A stretch of DNA of 48,117 nt from a virus (IMGVR_UViG_3300048589_001596:1-48117), one strand, 5' to 3'. Counted from the stretch's first letter, positions 16,224-25,427 are shown. Notes: generated by a model from the sequence alone, not told the origin. Translations and numbers: made by a program.

Positions 16224-17279
16224 TCAGAAGAAAGGCTGCTCATCAAGGCCCAGCGGGCGCATATAAACCAGCTTCGGAAACTTGTCCTGGGCCGTAAGGT
16301 CGGCGATACCGGGCTCATCATAGACCGGAAGCAGCTTATTCAAGGTCCGCATGAACTCATCCCATGATCTGCTCACTTCCAATATCGTAATGACTTTTTC
16401 GATCAGTCTTTGCAGACGTGAATCGCCAAAGTCCGGAGTTAGGTATCTGTGCATGTGCTGCGTGGGCCTTCCTTCCTTGTTTCTTTCCACTTTGGATCGA
16501 ATCTCTGCCCAAACGCCTGGAGCCATCCTGCGATAGATGATATCCCGCGTGATCTTCCCGAAGAACTGCGGTCTCTTCACAGATGACTTATCGTAAGGCA
16601 GATGGTGAAGCCTGAAGATGTGCTCGTAGAACTCAGGCGGAAATTTTGTCACGTATGGTTGCAATTCTTTCGCTATGAATGCGTCCAGGATCTTTGTGAG
16701 TGCATTATCGGGGCGATCTTTTTGATAGCCAGTGACTTCATCGACGAGCGCATTTATCCCGACGATGGCCAGACCACGGATCATGAGTTCGGCAGCCCTG
16801 GCGATGTGTTGCTGAGAAACGTGAAGTGCCCCTGCGTCACGGGCATTCAGATACACATTGCAAATCTGCGGCAGTAGATCAGCTCTATACCCCTTCGCCA
16901 GTTTGCCTGAAGTGGTCCTAAAAGTTAGCGGTTTGGTCGTCCAGATTAAATTCTGCGATATGAATGGTTTAAGGTTCAAAGGCATTAAAAAAGAGGGGTA
17001 TTCGTCGACCAGACTTTCTGACTCGCTTCTGGTCGTTTTCTTGGCTTTTGCCGTTCGACCCAAAGCTAGCATGAAGGCTTCTTGCGTGATAACCCTGGTC
17101 CCGTCCTCCAGGACATAGCAGACGAGTTTTGCTTCACCCACCTGGAGCGGCGCATCAGGTGATCCGTGAGTGGCACGAGGGATTGACTTTGTTTCGGTTT
17201 GTTTCTTGGCTTCTTGCATGTGAACTCGTAAATGAGAGGAAGGATGAGCACACTCAATGCGCTCGATATCGCCCATCAC
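16224..17279 (-). CDS. P63C-domain protein
   Basis: 351 residues with GTG/ATG start and GAGG eight bases before the GTG. The C-terminal third carries the P63C domain (FPPEFYEHIFRLHHLPYD, then KRPQFFGKITRDIIYRRMAPG), and the middle shows HVSQQHIARAAELMIRGLA as in family members. The domain occurs in phage and plasmid proteins; its biochemical role is not known to me, although homology to virus-type regulators has been suggested. It leads a leftward cassette of three genes set against the phage's rightward flow, the usual arrangement of accessory genes expressed in the lysogen. Function unknown. Confidence 0.8.
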   Translation of the reverse strand: MMGDIERIECAHPSSHLRVHMQEAKKQTETKSIPRATHGSPDAPLQVGEAKLVCYVLEDGTRVITQEAFMLALGRTAKAKKTTRSESESLVDEYPSFLMPLNLKPFISQNLIWTTKPLTFRTTSGKLAKGYRADLLPQICNVYLNARDAGALHVSQQHIARAAELMIRGLAIVGINALVDEVTGYQKDRPDNALTKILDAFIAKELQPYVTKFPPEFYEHIFRLHHLPYDKSSVKRPQFFGKITRDIIYRRMAPGVWAEIRSKVERNKEGRPTQHMHRYLTPDFGDSRLQRLIEKVITILEVSRSWDEFMRTLNKLLPVYDEPGIADLTAQDKFPKLVYMRPLGLDEQPFF

Positions 17280-17304
17280 ATGCTAAACCTCGGACGTTTG
17301 CAAG

Positions 17305-17318
17305 TGGGCACCTGCCCA
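17305..17318. promoter_or_regulatory. Palindromic operator, copy 1 (TGGGCA-CC-TGCCCA)
   Basis: Perfect 6-bp arms with two-base centre, in the divergent gap between the P63C gene and the zinc-ribbon gene. A near-identical site, including the flanking AAG and TTT, lies before the S49 protease gene (32160-32173). Such pairing suggests one regulator controlling both. Confidence 0.55.
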
Positions 17319-17373
17319 TTTTCCTTTTCCATGCGGATGTGCTTTTCTAGGTGCTGAACTATGGAGTTTGCTA

Positions 17374-17538
17374 ATGCAACGAGTATTCGCAGATATTGAA
17401 GATAGAGAGACAGACAGCTGGGCCTTCAATTGTCCATGCTGCAAATCATACCTGACAGAAGATCAACCACGAAAGGGTTCGATGGAAGCCCGCTGCGCGG
17501 ATTGTGATTCATCTTTCCTCGTGACCTTTTTCGATTAG
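17374..17538 (+). CDS. Small zinc-ribbon protein, Com/Ogr-like candidate regulator
   Basis: 54 residues from the ATG at 17374, seven bases after GGAG. It has two Cys pairs, CPCC (residues 20-23) and CADC (residues 41-44), spaced as in small zinc ribbons. Known relatives in shape are the Mu Com translation factor and the P2 Ogr late activator, both small Cys4 zinc proteins of phages. It starts the rightward packaging operon and lies just downstream of a palindrome that recurs before the capsid genes. A late-gene regulator is a fair hypothesis, not proven. Confidence 0.65.
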   Translation: MQRVFADIEDRETDSWAFNCPCCKSYLTEDQPRKGSMEARCADCDSSFLVTFFD

Positions 17539-17806
17539 AATTCTGGTTTTTGTTAGCACAAAATTTGAGCAAATTTTCCCGAAAAAAAACACAGTATAAA
17601 ACGCGTTGGGTCCTTTGGTCAGGATTTTTTCGTGGGTGACGATCAACTCCACCCTCCCGCTAAATTTTGAAAAAATTTTGCGCTACCAACACCAAAAACT
17701 GCAGAAAATCGATTCCCATTTGAACTTCTATTTTTACAGACACTTTCTGGACACCAGATTCCTGAGATCAACTGGTAACAGTGGTAAATCGGGGGCATGA
17801 CCTGAA
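17539..17806. other. Non-coding region before the terminase, possible cos/packaging site
   Basis: 268 bases without a supported gene. AT-rich direct and inverted repeats (AAATTTTG motifs near 17556 and 17661-17680) precede the small terminase gene. Lambda-type terminases recognise a site just upstream of their small-subunit gene, so this is where a packaging site would be expected. No cos core can be identified by eye. Confidence 0.3.
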
Positions 17807-18445
17807 GTGACAGAGGAGAAGGTCAGCGTTTCCATACGGGAATTCGCGCGGATCGTCGGGGTTTCTCATCCGGTAGTCCTCGCAGCGATCAAAGCTGGAA
17901 AGCGACTGCCGACCGCCGTGATCCAGGAAGATGGCAAACCGAAGATCCTGGTCTATCAGGGCTGCATCGAGTGGCATCAGAACAAGGATCATCGGAAAGA
18001 CAGGCGCCTCGGTGAGCCATCGATGACCTTGCCCCTGGACGGGCAGGAAATGGAAACCGCCGACTCGAACAAAATGCAGAGGCACTATGATGCGCTCCTG
18101 TCTAAAGTCGCTTTTTTGAAAGAAACCGGCACGCTGACCACCACTGACAAGTTCAAGACCGAAGCGTTCACCGTCGCCCGCACGGTACGTGACAGCCTTC
18201 TCTATATTCCCAATGAAAGTGGCGCCGAGTTGAAGAAACTCGTGTCAGATTTTCTGCGAAGGCGATTCGGCGAGGACAAGGCCCTGGATCTCGGTGGGGA
18301 TGTCGATGACCTCGCGCTCAGCTTTCGCGTCTTCCAGAAGCAGTCTATCAAAAAAGCCCTGCGGGAAATCTGCAGCGATCGCTTTGGTACTGCACAGCTC
18401 GTGGCACCGTCCGCAGATGAGGTAACTGAACCTGTCCCGTCCTGA
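17807..18445 (+). CDS. Terminase small subunit, lambda Nu1-like
   Basis: 212 residues, GTG start. The N-terminus has a winged-HTH Nu1-like segment (VSIREFARIVGVSHPVVLAA), as used for binding the packaging site. The middle carries FKTEAFTVARTVRDSLLYIP, typical of phage Nu1-like proteins. It is followed by a large subunit in a different frame, overlapping by 14 bases. Role: recognition of phage DNA for packaging. Confidence 0.85.
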   Translation: MTEEKVSVSIREFARIVGVSHPVVLAAIKAGKRLPTAVIQEDGKPKILVYQGCIEWHQNKDHRKDRRLGEPSMTLPLDGQEMETADSNKMQRHYDALLSKVAFLKETGTLTTTDKFKTEAFTVARTVRDSLLYIPNESGAELKKLVSDFLRRRFGEDKALDLGGDVDDLALSFRVFQKQSIKKALREICSDRFGTAQLVAPSADEVTEPVPS

Positions 18446-20279
18446 TTTTATCACCCACGCTCTCGGAACAACGCTTGACGATTTTCGCTTTGGCTTTCAA
18501 CCGAATCCAGACATTTCGATTGCGGAACACGCAGCGAAAAATCTCTATCTCATTTCCGGGAAGAATCCATTCCCGGGCATCGTCGATTGGAAGCGAACGC
18601 CATACCTTCTTGAAATTCTCGACAGTCTCATGCCCGACAACGGAACAGAAAGGGTCGTGCTAATGAAAGGTTGGCAGACGGGCGGCACTCTAACAATTCT
18701 CGCGTGGATGCTCTGGGTTATGGACGCAGCGCCGGCTGCCATGATGATAGTGCAGCCAGTCCAGGAGCTTCGGGACAAGTTTTCAAAGCACCGGATTAAC
18801 CCCATCGTGGCGAATTGCAAGTCGCTGCGGGACAAGGTCGAGCATCACGAGAAGACCCTGCCCAGTAAGAGCAAAGTCAAGGACACGCTGATATCCAAAA
18901 ATTTCCCAGGCGGGCACATTTCGCTTTCCTGTGCGACGAGCGAGCAATCGCTCAGATCTGAGAGCTGCCAGTATATAGGGTTTGATGAAGTGTCGGCATA
19001 CGAGGAGGATTGCCAGGGACACGGAGACCCATGCGGGCTTGCGCTTGGACGAACGTCTGCATACGACGGCAGAAAGAAGATTTTCTATAACTCAACGCCT
19101 ACCCTGAAGGGTCGCTGCCGAATCGAACGTGAATACCTCACGACCGACCAACGCAAATATTTTGTACCGTGCCTCAACTGCGGCGAGATGCAGATCCTTA
19201 TTTGGGAGCGGATCGACTGGAGCAAAGAAGTCCCGGTCTATCGCTGCATCCGATGCAGCTACGGACACCTGGAAGAGGACAAAACCGTTATGCTCGCAGG
19301 CGGCGAGTGGCGCCCTACTGCTGCCGCTCCAGCAGATAAGGCGCGCGGATATCACCTGCCGGCACTTTATGCCCCGGTTGGTATGTGGTCCTGGAAAAGT
19401 TCCGTCCTGCAGTACATTAAGGGCCTCGATAGCGCGGTCGAGATGAAAGTTTTCATCAACAATTGCCTTGGCGAACCGTATGAGGACGCATCGATCAAGA
19501 CGCTCGATCCCAACGACCTCAGGTCTCTCGTCGAGGATTACGACGCCCGAACAATGCTCCCCCGTGAAGTTTGCTACGTAACAGCTGGCATCGATACGCA
19601 TCCTTCGCACTTGGACCTTTGCGTGATGGGCTGGTCCAAAGATGACGAGCGCTGGGTGCTCCATCACGCTGTCATTCAGGGCGATTCCAATCAGGACGAA
19701 ACCTGGGCCGAGGCCTATCAGCACCTACAGGCCATCTACGCGCATCCAAGCGGAATTAGACTAAGAATTGCAGCTACTTGCATCGATACCGGCGGGCACA
19801 ATACTGACGCGGTATATCGCTTCTGCAAAGCGAAGGAGCATGAGTTTATCCTCCCCATCAAAGGTTCCTCGGATCGCTCGGCGCCGATAATCGGAAAGCC
19901 GTCGATCAAGAAGGAAGCCGAGATCGCACTTTTTCCAGTGGGCAAACTCGCGACTCACGGCAGGCTTTACTCGTCCCTTGCAAAGACCATTCAGAAGGCC
20001 ATCGAAGTCCACAATTTGAAAAAAGAGGGCATCGAGGCCCCATTCCGTGGACCTGGAATTACGCACTTTTATCGGGGACTTTCCGAAGCTTTCTTTAAAG
20101 AACTGACGGCACCCAAAGGCAAATGGGTCAAAAAAAGCAATAAGGCACAACTCATCTACGAAACTACCTCGGGTGTCGCGGATCATGCGCACGACTGCAT
20201 GCGATATGCGGATGCTGCCCGCGAATATATGAACCAAAATCTCGACGCGATAGCCGATGAACTGGAGCGAGCAGGATGA
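18432..20279 (+). CDS. Terminase large subunit, lambda GpA-like
   Basis: About 615 residues. The frame opens after a TAA at 18423; the best start is the CTG at 18432, nine bases after GATGAGG. No ATG/GTG/TTG occurs until the ATG at 18630, which would delete about 66 residues conserved in the family (FITHALGT... PGIVDWKRTPYL). An ATPase core has GWQTGGT (about residue 80) and the acidic box YIGFDEVSAYE (about residue 180). A Cys4 zinc knuckle (CLNCGEM, CIRCSYG) follows, then the nuclease part with GIDTHPSH and CIDTGGHNTD. It cuts and pumps DNA into the capsid. Confidence 0.9.
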   Translation: MSRPDFITHALGTTLDDFRFGFQPNPDISIAEHAAKNLYLISGKNPFPGIVDWKRTPYLLEILDSLMPDNGTERVVLMKGWQTGGTLTILAWMLWVMDAAPAAMMIVQPVQELRDKFSKHRINPIVANCKSLRDKVEHHEKTLPSKSKVKDTLISKNFPGGHISLSCATSEQSLRSESCQYIGFDEVSAYEEDCQGHGDPCGLALGRTSAYDGRKKIFYNSTPTLKGRCRIEREYLTTDQRKYFVPCLNCGEMQILIWERIDWSKEVPVYRCIRCSYGHLEEDKTVMLAGGEWRPTAAAPADKARGYHLPALYAPVGMWSWKSSVLQYIKGLDSAVEMKVFINNCLGEPYEDASIKTLDPNDLRSLVEDYDARTMLPREVCYVTAGIDTHPSHLDLCVMGWSKDDERWVLHHAVIQGDSNQDETWAEAYQHLQAIYAHPSGIRLRIAATCIDTGGHNTDAVYRFCKAKEHEFILPIKGSSDRSAPIIGKPSIKKEAEIALFPVGKLATHGRLYSSLAKTIQKAIEVHNLKKEGIEAPFRGPGITHFYRGLSEAFFKELTAPKGKWVKKSNKAQLIYETTSGVADHAHDCMRYADAAREYMNQNLDAIADELERAG

Positions 20280-20485
20280 AGACCTATGCCGAGCAACTGG
20301 CCGATGTCCAACGCGCGATCGAAGCAGTTGAAACCAACGGGGTCGAATACGAAATTGAAGTGAACGGGAACCGGCGCAGCATCAGGCGTGGAGACCTCGC
20401 CACCCTCTATAAGCGCGAAGCCTGGCTTAAGCAGATGATTCATCGCGAATGCGGGGGTGGTTATACCCCTGTGACTCCAATCTAA
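20276..20485 (+). CDS. Head-tail joining protein, lambda gpW-like
   Basis: 69 residues, ATG overlapping the large terminase stop (ATGA). The sequence (YAEQLADVQRAIEAVETNG, then RRGDLATLYKREAWL) matches the small gpW/gpFII-like connector that closes the filled head. The position between terminase and portal is exactly that in lambda. Confidence 0.85.
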   Translation: MKTYAEQLADVQRAIEAVETNGVEYEIEVNGNRRSIRRGDLATLYKREAWLKQMIHRECGGGYTPVTPI

Positions 20486-20496
20486 GGACCCATGGG

Positions 20497-21942
20497 TTGA
20501 ACGAATTTGTTTCCACGCCAGGGGGGATTCTTGTGCCTCCCGGACTTTCCGCCCAGTCCGCTGACAGCCCCTACCGAAGCACGTCCGCAATCAATCGGGC
20601 TATGGCCGAATGGTTTCCGTCGAGTGGCGATGCTGACGAGACTCTTCTTCCGACTCTCGGAAAGCTGCGGGCTCAATCAAGGGATCTCGACCGAAACGAG
20701 GCCGTGGCCAGAGGCGCGACCGAAAATATCGTTGGAAATGTGGTTGGGGATGGACTCAGACCGCAGGCGAAGCTGGAGCATGAGTTTCTGGGGATCTCTG
20801 AGGCTGCGGCGCGTCAATTTGAGAAGACCGCCGAGAAACTCTATGAGCTGCACGCGCAATCCACCGACTCAGACTTTCGGCGGCTGAATCCCTTTGGGAT
20901 TAACCAGGCAATCGTTTTGCGAGCCGTTCTGCTAGATGGGGACTGTCTCGTGGTCAGGCGCTACCGTCCGTTATCCGGGGCTCTCCTTGCAACGTGTATC
21001 CAGATCATCGAGGGTGGACGACTGGAGAACCCCATAACAGGCTCTGCAGAGACCGATATCCGGGAGGGGGTGGAACTCAACCAGGATGGGGTGCCAGTCG
21101 CCTACCACGTTCGCAATGGAAGTCAGTATCAAAGGCTTTCTGAGGAAGGCCGGGTCTTTCGGATACCGAGGTTCGACGAGACAGGGGCTGTCCAGGCGTT
21201 GCACCTTTTCAATGCCCGTCTCCCTGGACAGACCCGTGGCGAGCCCTTCCTTGCGCCTGTAGTTGAAAAATTTAAGCAGCTTGGACGGTACACGAACGCA
21301 GAATTAATGGCTGCTGTCATCAGTGCGTTCTTCAGTGTTTTCGTCACGTCCGAAGGCAGCGGGCCGTTCGGAAACAAAGCCGATGCCCATCTCGCGTCGA
21401 GAAAACCGGCAGATCGGGAGCGCTCGTCCGAGAAGTTCGGCAATGGCCTTATGGTGAACCTGCTTCCTGGTGAAAAAGTTGAATCGGTGGCACCAGGTCG
21501 CCCGAATTCCGGTTTTGATCCTTTCGTCCAGGCGATCTTGCGGCAGGTTGGGATCGCGCTCGGCCTTCCCTACGAAGTCCTGGTGCAGCACTTTCAGTCC
21601 TCCTATTCCGCCAGCCGCGCAGCCCTGCTTGAAGCGTGGAAGGTCTTCAAACTCAGACGTTTGTGGCTCGTGCGGATGCTTTGCCAGCCGGTTTACGAGT
21701 GGATCATCCAGGAAGCCATTGCCGTCGGGATGCTCGACGCCCCAGGTTTTGAAGACCCACTTAAGCGACGGATCTATCTATCCACAGAGTGGATCGGCGC
21801 ATCCATGCAAAGCATCGATCCATTGAAAGATGCGAAAGCAGATGAAGTTCGGCTCTTATCGGGTGTTGCGTCACGTCGGTCTATTGTCGAAGAACAAGGC
21901 AAGGACTATGAGAAACTTCGAAGAGAAATAGAAAACCAGTAA
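20497..21942 (+). CDS. Portal protein, lambda gpB family
   Basis: 481 residues from the TTG at 20497, with AAGGA eight bases upstream. Family hallmarks include RDLDRNEAVARGATENIVGN near residue 65, FLAPVVEKFKQLGRYTNAEL in the middle, and the closing LGLPYEVLVQHFQSSYSASR segment. It forms the dodecameric DNA gate of the head. In lambda the next gene is the capsid protease; here about 10 kb of bacterial-type genes intervene before that gene appears at 32225. Confidence 0.93.
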   Translation: MNEFVSTPGGILVPPGLSAQSADSPYRSTSAINRAMAEWFPSSGDADETLLPTLGKLRAQSRDLDRNEAVARGATENIVGNVVGDGLRPQAKLEHEFLGISEAAARQFEKTAEKLYELHAQSTDSDFRRLNPFGINQAIVLRAVLLDGDCLVVRRYRPLSGALLATCIQIIEGGRLENPITGSAETDIREGVELNQDGVPVAYHVRNGSQYQRLSEEGRVFRIPRFDETGAVQALHLFNARLPGQTRGEPFLAPVVEKFKQLGRYTNAELMAAVISAFFSVFVTSEGSGPFGNKADAHLASRKPADRERSSEKFGNGLMVNLLPGEKVESVAPGRPNSGFDPFVQAILRQVGIALGLPYEVLVQHFQSSYSASRAALLEAWKVFKLRRLWLVRMLCQPVYEWIIQEAIAVGMLDAPGFEDPLKRRIYLSTEWIGASMQSIDPLKDAKADEVRLLSGVASRRSIVEEQGKDYEKLRREIENQ

Positions 21943-22167
21943 TCTCTACCATCCTGACAGATGTTGAACGTGAAGGTAGCTGAAATTTTCTTGAGTTCTT
22001 CAGCAAATAGGGCATCATACGTTTGCCGTGGATTTGCCCAGAATCTGGTTTAGTGTATAGATAGAATCTGTACATAAGCCTTTCTCTGCTGGGCAAGTTC
22101 CGGCATCCAATATTTTTCATTCCCCAGTCAAGAACTTCAATGGTGGCTTGAGACTCGAAATTTTCAC

Positions 22168-22344
22168 CTAGGCTCCGTTGATTATCTTCCCGACTATAAT
22201 CGCGAAACCTATGAGGGCTATCACGAAAAAAGAAAGCCCGAACGGATTTCGAAGAGCATTCGAGCGTTTAAAATTGAAATCGATTTTATACCGATCATGA
22301 AGCAGTATTTTTTCAAAAATTCTTTGCTGTGCTCTGTCGTCCAT
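22168..22344 (-). CDS. Small inner-membrane protein (58 residues)
   Basis: A 58-codon ORF with AGGAG nine bases before its ATG. The N-terminal half is charged (MDDRAQQRIFEKILLHDRYK); residues about 36-52 (GLSFFVIALIGFAIIVG) form one membrane span. It starts the cargo island next to the portal gene but points the other way. Function unknown. Confidence 0.6.
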   Translation of the reverse strand: MDDRAQQRIFEKILLHDRYKIDFNFKRSNALRNPFGLSFFVIALIGFAIIVGKIINGA

Positions 22345-22485
22345 GGAAACTCACTCCTGATACGAAATTTATGAGAGCGTATCGTTCTGAATTCTGTGAA
22401 AATGCGTGAGGTTGGTATGTAATTGCATAGTTGGAACAATGGTCTAAGGCCTAAACAAGGAAATCGTAATACCTGTTTTAGATAT

Positions 22486-23130
22486 TTATGATTTGCTTCT
22501 TCCTAAGATTTCTTTCGTTTGACAAAACGCGGCAGCAAAAGCAATTACACCATAATCATCAAGGTATCCCACACCGAAGTTAAAATCTGGAATCATGTCC
22601 ACAGGAGTGAGAAAGTATAAAAGCGCACCGCAGGCGACAGTTTTGAGAACCTGAGGGATTCCTTTTGTTCGCACAACATAGAGCAAAACATTGAAGTCCG
22701 AACCAAATCGAGGATGATTCTTCTGAAATGATTCAAAAACATGCGCAGATTTCTGAATGGTTGGGAGCGCGTCAGAGTAGGCGCCTATTTGCTGCAAAAG
22801 ATCGCGCAGAAATGCTTCCTCACCTTCACTTTGAGGGCCTGGATGAGCTGAACACAGTGACTTAATGGTTTGGCTGACCGATTCAAAAAATTTCGACTGC
22901 TCAATTTGAGGCTGTTCGCCTGTATTCACGCAAGGCAATAGACCCTTCATACGCAGAATACTGATTGCTTCTCGAACACCGCGCTCGTGAAGAGTTGAAA
23001 TCTCATCATCTTTGTTTGAGCGTTTCATCCATCGCCGATAGGTCATGTTTGATATGCCAATAAGCGGGGCTAGTTGTTCCGGTGACAACTGAGCTTCCGC
23101 TAAAATTCCCAAGGCATCAGAATACTTCAA
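22486..23130 (-). CDS. HTH-like domain fused to DUF1232 membrane domain
   Basis: About 214 residues from a TTG at 23130 (AGGT seven bases upstream); a GTG at 23160 is the alternative start. The N-terminus (AEAQLSPEQLAPLIGISNMT) looks like a helix-turn-helix. The C-terminal 60 residues match the DUF1232/YkvA domain, with GALLYFLTPVDMIPDF and YLDDYGVIAFA. DUF1232 usually stands alone or with transport genes; joining it to a DNA-binding-like module is unusual. A palindrome lies immediately upstream, consistent with self-regulation. Physiological role unknown. Confidence 0.65.
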   Translation of the reverse strand: MKYSDALGILAEAQLSPEQLAPLIGISNMTYRRWMKRSNKDDEISTLHERGVREAISILRMKGLLPCVNTGEQPQIEQSKFFESVSQTIKSLCSAHPGPQSEGEEAFLRDLLQQIGAYSDALPTIQKSAHVFESFQKNHPRFGSDFNVLLYVVRTKGIPQVLKTVACGALLYFLTPVDMIPDFNFGVGYLDDYGVIAFAAAFCQTKEILGRSKS

Positions 23131-23168
23131 TAAATTTACCTGCCTGCTGAGTCGAAACACTAATCTGA

Positions 23169-23184
23169 CTTAACAAATGTTAAG
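23169..23184. promoter_or_regulatory. Palindrome upstream of the HTH-DUF1232 gene
   Basis: CTTAAC, spacer AAAT, GTTAAG: perfect 6-bp arms, 9 to 39 bases before the two possible starts of the gene. It is a likely operator, perhaps for the gene's own HTH domain. Confidence 0.45.
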
Positions 23185-23631
23185 CCAGAGGGTATGATGC
23201 TGTCAACATTGGAGGTTGGCCCGATCAAGTCCAGTTCCTGGAAAAAGCGACTTTTCAAGAATGGCATGACAATGAAGGTCATTTCAAAATACATCGTCAA
23301 CATGAGTTCCATCAAATGTTCTGCCTGAGTAAATCACAAACGTCCTTCTCAAAGTCCCTTGAATCATTGTATAGCGTCTCTAATTGTAGGAAGTGATTTA
23401 TCGATGGCTCTGCCTTGCTACAAGATGTTTTTGCCGAGTTGGAGTGGGACAATTTCTGTTTGTTCCATCCTGGATAGCGTCTTTCGATGGCCTCCCGATA
23501 TTATATTGTCTTCTTCCCTTTATGCTAAGGCATTCGACTCGAACACGGCGGCATTTGATGTCGCAAGTGTCGACGTGTTCACTTGGCATTCGATTTGATG
23601 ATCATTAATTTTCCAATGGAGAAATCGATTC
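23185..23631. other. Intergenic region, no gene recognised
   Basis: About 450 bases between divergent genes. Several short ORFs exist on the plus strand (for example 23359-23598), but none has a good ribosome site or a recognisable product. A second plus frame from about 23220 to 23396 is open without a start codon and could be a decayed gene. Promoters for the CNNM gene should lie near its end. Confidence 0.35.
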
Positions 23632-24957
23632 ATGGACCCGTTTGGACTCCTCTTCGAACTCGCAATCATTGTTGGGTTAGCGTTATTTAACGGCGTTCTG
23701 TCAATGTCAGAGATGGCAATGGTTTCCGCTAGAAAAATTCGCTTACAGCAACTTGCTAACCAAGGCAGCTCAGGTGCAAAAACTGCTTTAAAGCTTTTGG
23801 AAGAGCCATCCAGATTTCTTGCGGCGATTCAAATTGGAATTACACTGATCGGAGTTTTTGCCGGCGCATTTGGTGGCGCAAATATGGCTGAACAGCTTGC
23901 CAAAGCTCTTTCTCAGGTGCCTACACTCGCACCTTATGCTGACGCCATTGGGCTAGGGTGTGTCGTCTTTCTCGTAACAATACTTTCGTTGATACTTGGC
24001 GAACTTGTCCCGAAAAGACTGGCATTGGGCCACGCGGAAGGACTTGCTGTCCTGATGTCTAAGCCGATCAGCTTGCTGGCCCTTGTGTCCAGGCCCGCAG
24101 TGAAATTCTTAAGTGGGGCAACTGAAGGAATTCTCAAAATTTTTCAGTATAAGCAACCTGAAGATGCACCAATAACGGATGACGAAGTGCGAATTCTGGT
24201 CGAGCAAGGGACCCAGGCTGGAGTATTCGAACGCGAAGAAGAAACGATCATAAAGAGAACTTTAAAGCTCAGTGATAGATCGGTTTCCGAAGTCATGACA
24301 CAACGCCTTCAACTTGTGAGTCTTGATATAACAGATCCTACCGAAGTGAACCTGGATCGTATCAGAAAATCAATGCACTCCTATTTTCCCGTCTATAAAG
24401 GCAGTATAGACCATATTGTTGGTGTTGTTTCCGTGAAGGCTCTATTTGCGGCAATCAGCCAGAATCAACCATTGGACCTCAAAGTAGCGATGCAGGAACC
24501 TTTGTTTGTTGCTGAAAGCATGCCTGCGCTCAAGCTTTTGGAAATGTTCAAAAAATCAGGTAAACACTTTGCTGTAGTGGTTGACGAATATGGAGGGCTA
24601 TGTGGAATCGTTACAGTTCTCGACCTACTTGAGTCAATTGTTGGAGACCTTCCACAAGAGCATAGAAAGGGCGCTGACGGGGCCGTGGTAAGATCTGACG
24701 GCTCATGGCTTGTTGATGGAATTATGTCGCTTGCGAAAGTTTCAGACATCATTCCGGAGATAGATGAGAAATTCTTCCCAGAGGATTACCAAACGCTTGG
24801 CGGTTTTATGATGGGCGAGCTGGGCCACATTCCACGAGCTGGCGAGAAAATGCTTTGGCAAGGATGGTGGTTTGAAGTCATGGATATGGATGGCCACCGA
24901 GTGGACAAAGTCCTAGTGACACCGACAAAAATTGCAGTCGAACCATCAGCAGGATAG
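23632..24957 (+). CDS. CNNM/CorC-family membrane protein (hemolysin-like, DUF21-CBS-CorC)
   Basis: 441 residues. Domains in order: a DUF21/CNNM membrane domain with four hydrophobic stretches (about residues 1-200, including ALFNGVLSMSEMAMVSARK and the LGELVPKRLAL signature), a pair of CBS domains (about 215-340, with SVSEVMTQR and VVDEYGGLCGIVT), and a C-terminal CorC_HlyC domain (about 355-435, ending in EVMDMDGHRVDKV). Bacterial members are linked to Mg/Co homeostasis; the name hemolysin is historic. GGAG precedes the start. It fits the metal-ion theme of the island. Confidence 0.9.
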   Translation: MDPFGLLFELAIIVGLALFNGVLSMSEMAMVSARKIRLQQLANQGSSGAKTALKLLEEPSRFLAAIQIGITLIGVFAGAFGGANMAEQLAKALSQVPTLAPYADAIGLGCVVFLVTILSLILGELVPKRLALGHAEGLAVLMSKPISLLALVSRPAVKFLSGATEGILKIFQYKQPEDAPITDDEVRILVEQGTQAGVFEREEETIIKRTLKLSDRSVSEVMTQRLQLVSLDITDPTEVNLDRIRKSMHSYFPVYKGSIDHIVGVVSVKALFAAISQNQPLDLKVAMQEPLFVAESMPALKLLEMFKKSGKHFAVVVDEYGGLCGIVTVLDLLESIVGDLPQEHRKGADGAVVRSDGSWLVDGIMSLAKVSDIIPEIDEKFFPEDYQTLGGFMMGELGHIPRAGEKMLWQGWWFEVMDMDGHRVDKVLVTPTKIAVEPSAG

Positions 24958-25005
24958 GCTGCTGCTGGATTTTTTCGAAGCTCATCCTTCGAAGTAAATT
25001 GGCAA

Positions 25006-25029
25006 GGGGTCTGCGCTTTGGCAGACCCC
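25006..25029. terminator. Hairpin between convergent genes
   Basis: GGGGTCTGC (25006-25014), loop GCTTTG, GCAGACCCC (25021-25029). It lies between the CNNM gene and the leftward lipoprotein gene. It lacks a clean T-run, but the strong stem and convergent context support a shared terminator. A second small stem (TTCGAAG/CTTCGAA, 24974-24993) precedes it. Confidence 0.55.
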
Positions 25030-25061
25030 ACTTACAGAAGCATTGATGGTTTGCTGCTTTA

Positions 25062-25385
25062 CTAGGGCTGTATTTTCTTGGCAGCATCATTGCTGTCCAA
25101 GTCAAAATCAGAGTTTTTCACGACTATGAATTTCCTTTCTCCTAAACTTGACTTAACGACTCCCTCTCCGAGTGGCTCGTCTTTGCAATGAGACTTCTTG
25201 TTATGAACGTGGCAGTGTTCCCAGAAAAAAAGAATTCTATCTCCTTCCTTGATGCCTTCCTCGTTAAGTGAAACCACCACTTCTCTTCCAGATTTAATTT
25301 CCGAAATAGTCTTTGGGGAGCTGTGGCTGCATCCTGTGAATAGGCTGATCATGATTCCGGAGAAAATAGAGACTGATCTGAACAT
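25062..25385 (-). CDS. Small lipoprotein of the efflux region
   Basis: About 107 residues from the ATG at 25385, eight bases after GGAAGG. Residues 1-18 form a signal peptide ending in the lipobox LFTGC, so the mature protein is lipid-anchored in the envelope. A short mature part contains HCHVHNKKSHC, a His/Cys cluster that could bind metal. It is the last gene of the leftward efflux run, 43 bases after the TolC-like gene. No known family; a metal-binding accessory is plausible. Confidence 0.6.
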   Translation of the reverse strand: MFRSVSIFSGIMISLFTGCSHSSPKTISEIKSGREVVVSLNEEGIKEGDRILFFWEHCHVHNKKSHCKDEPLGEGVVKSSLGERKFIVVKNSDFDLDSNDAAKKIQP

Positions 25386-25427
25386 TGCCATACCCTTCCT
25401 GTTGATGAATAGCTGGTTGTTATCAAG

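Noticed and set aside
23359-23598. 80-codon ORF before the CNNM gene
   Set aside because: No ribosome site, product resembles no family, and overlapping frames are equally open; kept only as a note on the intergenic region.
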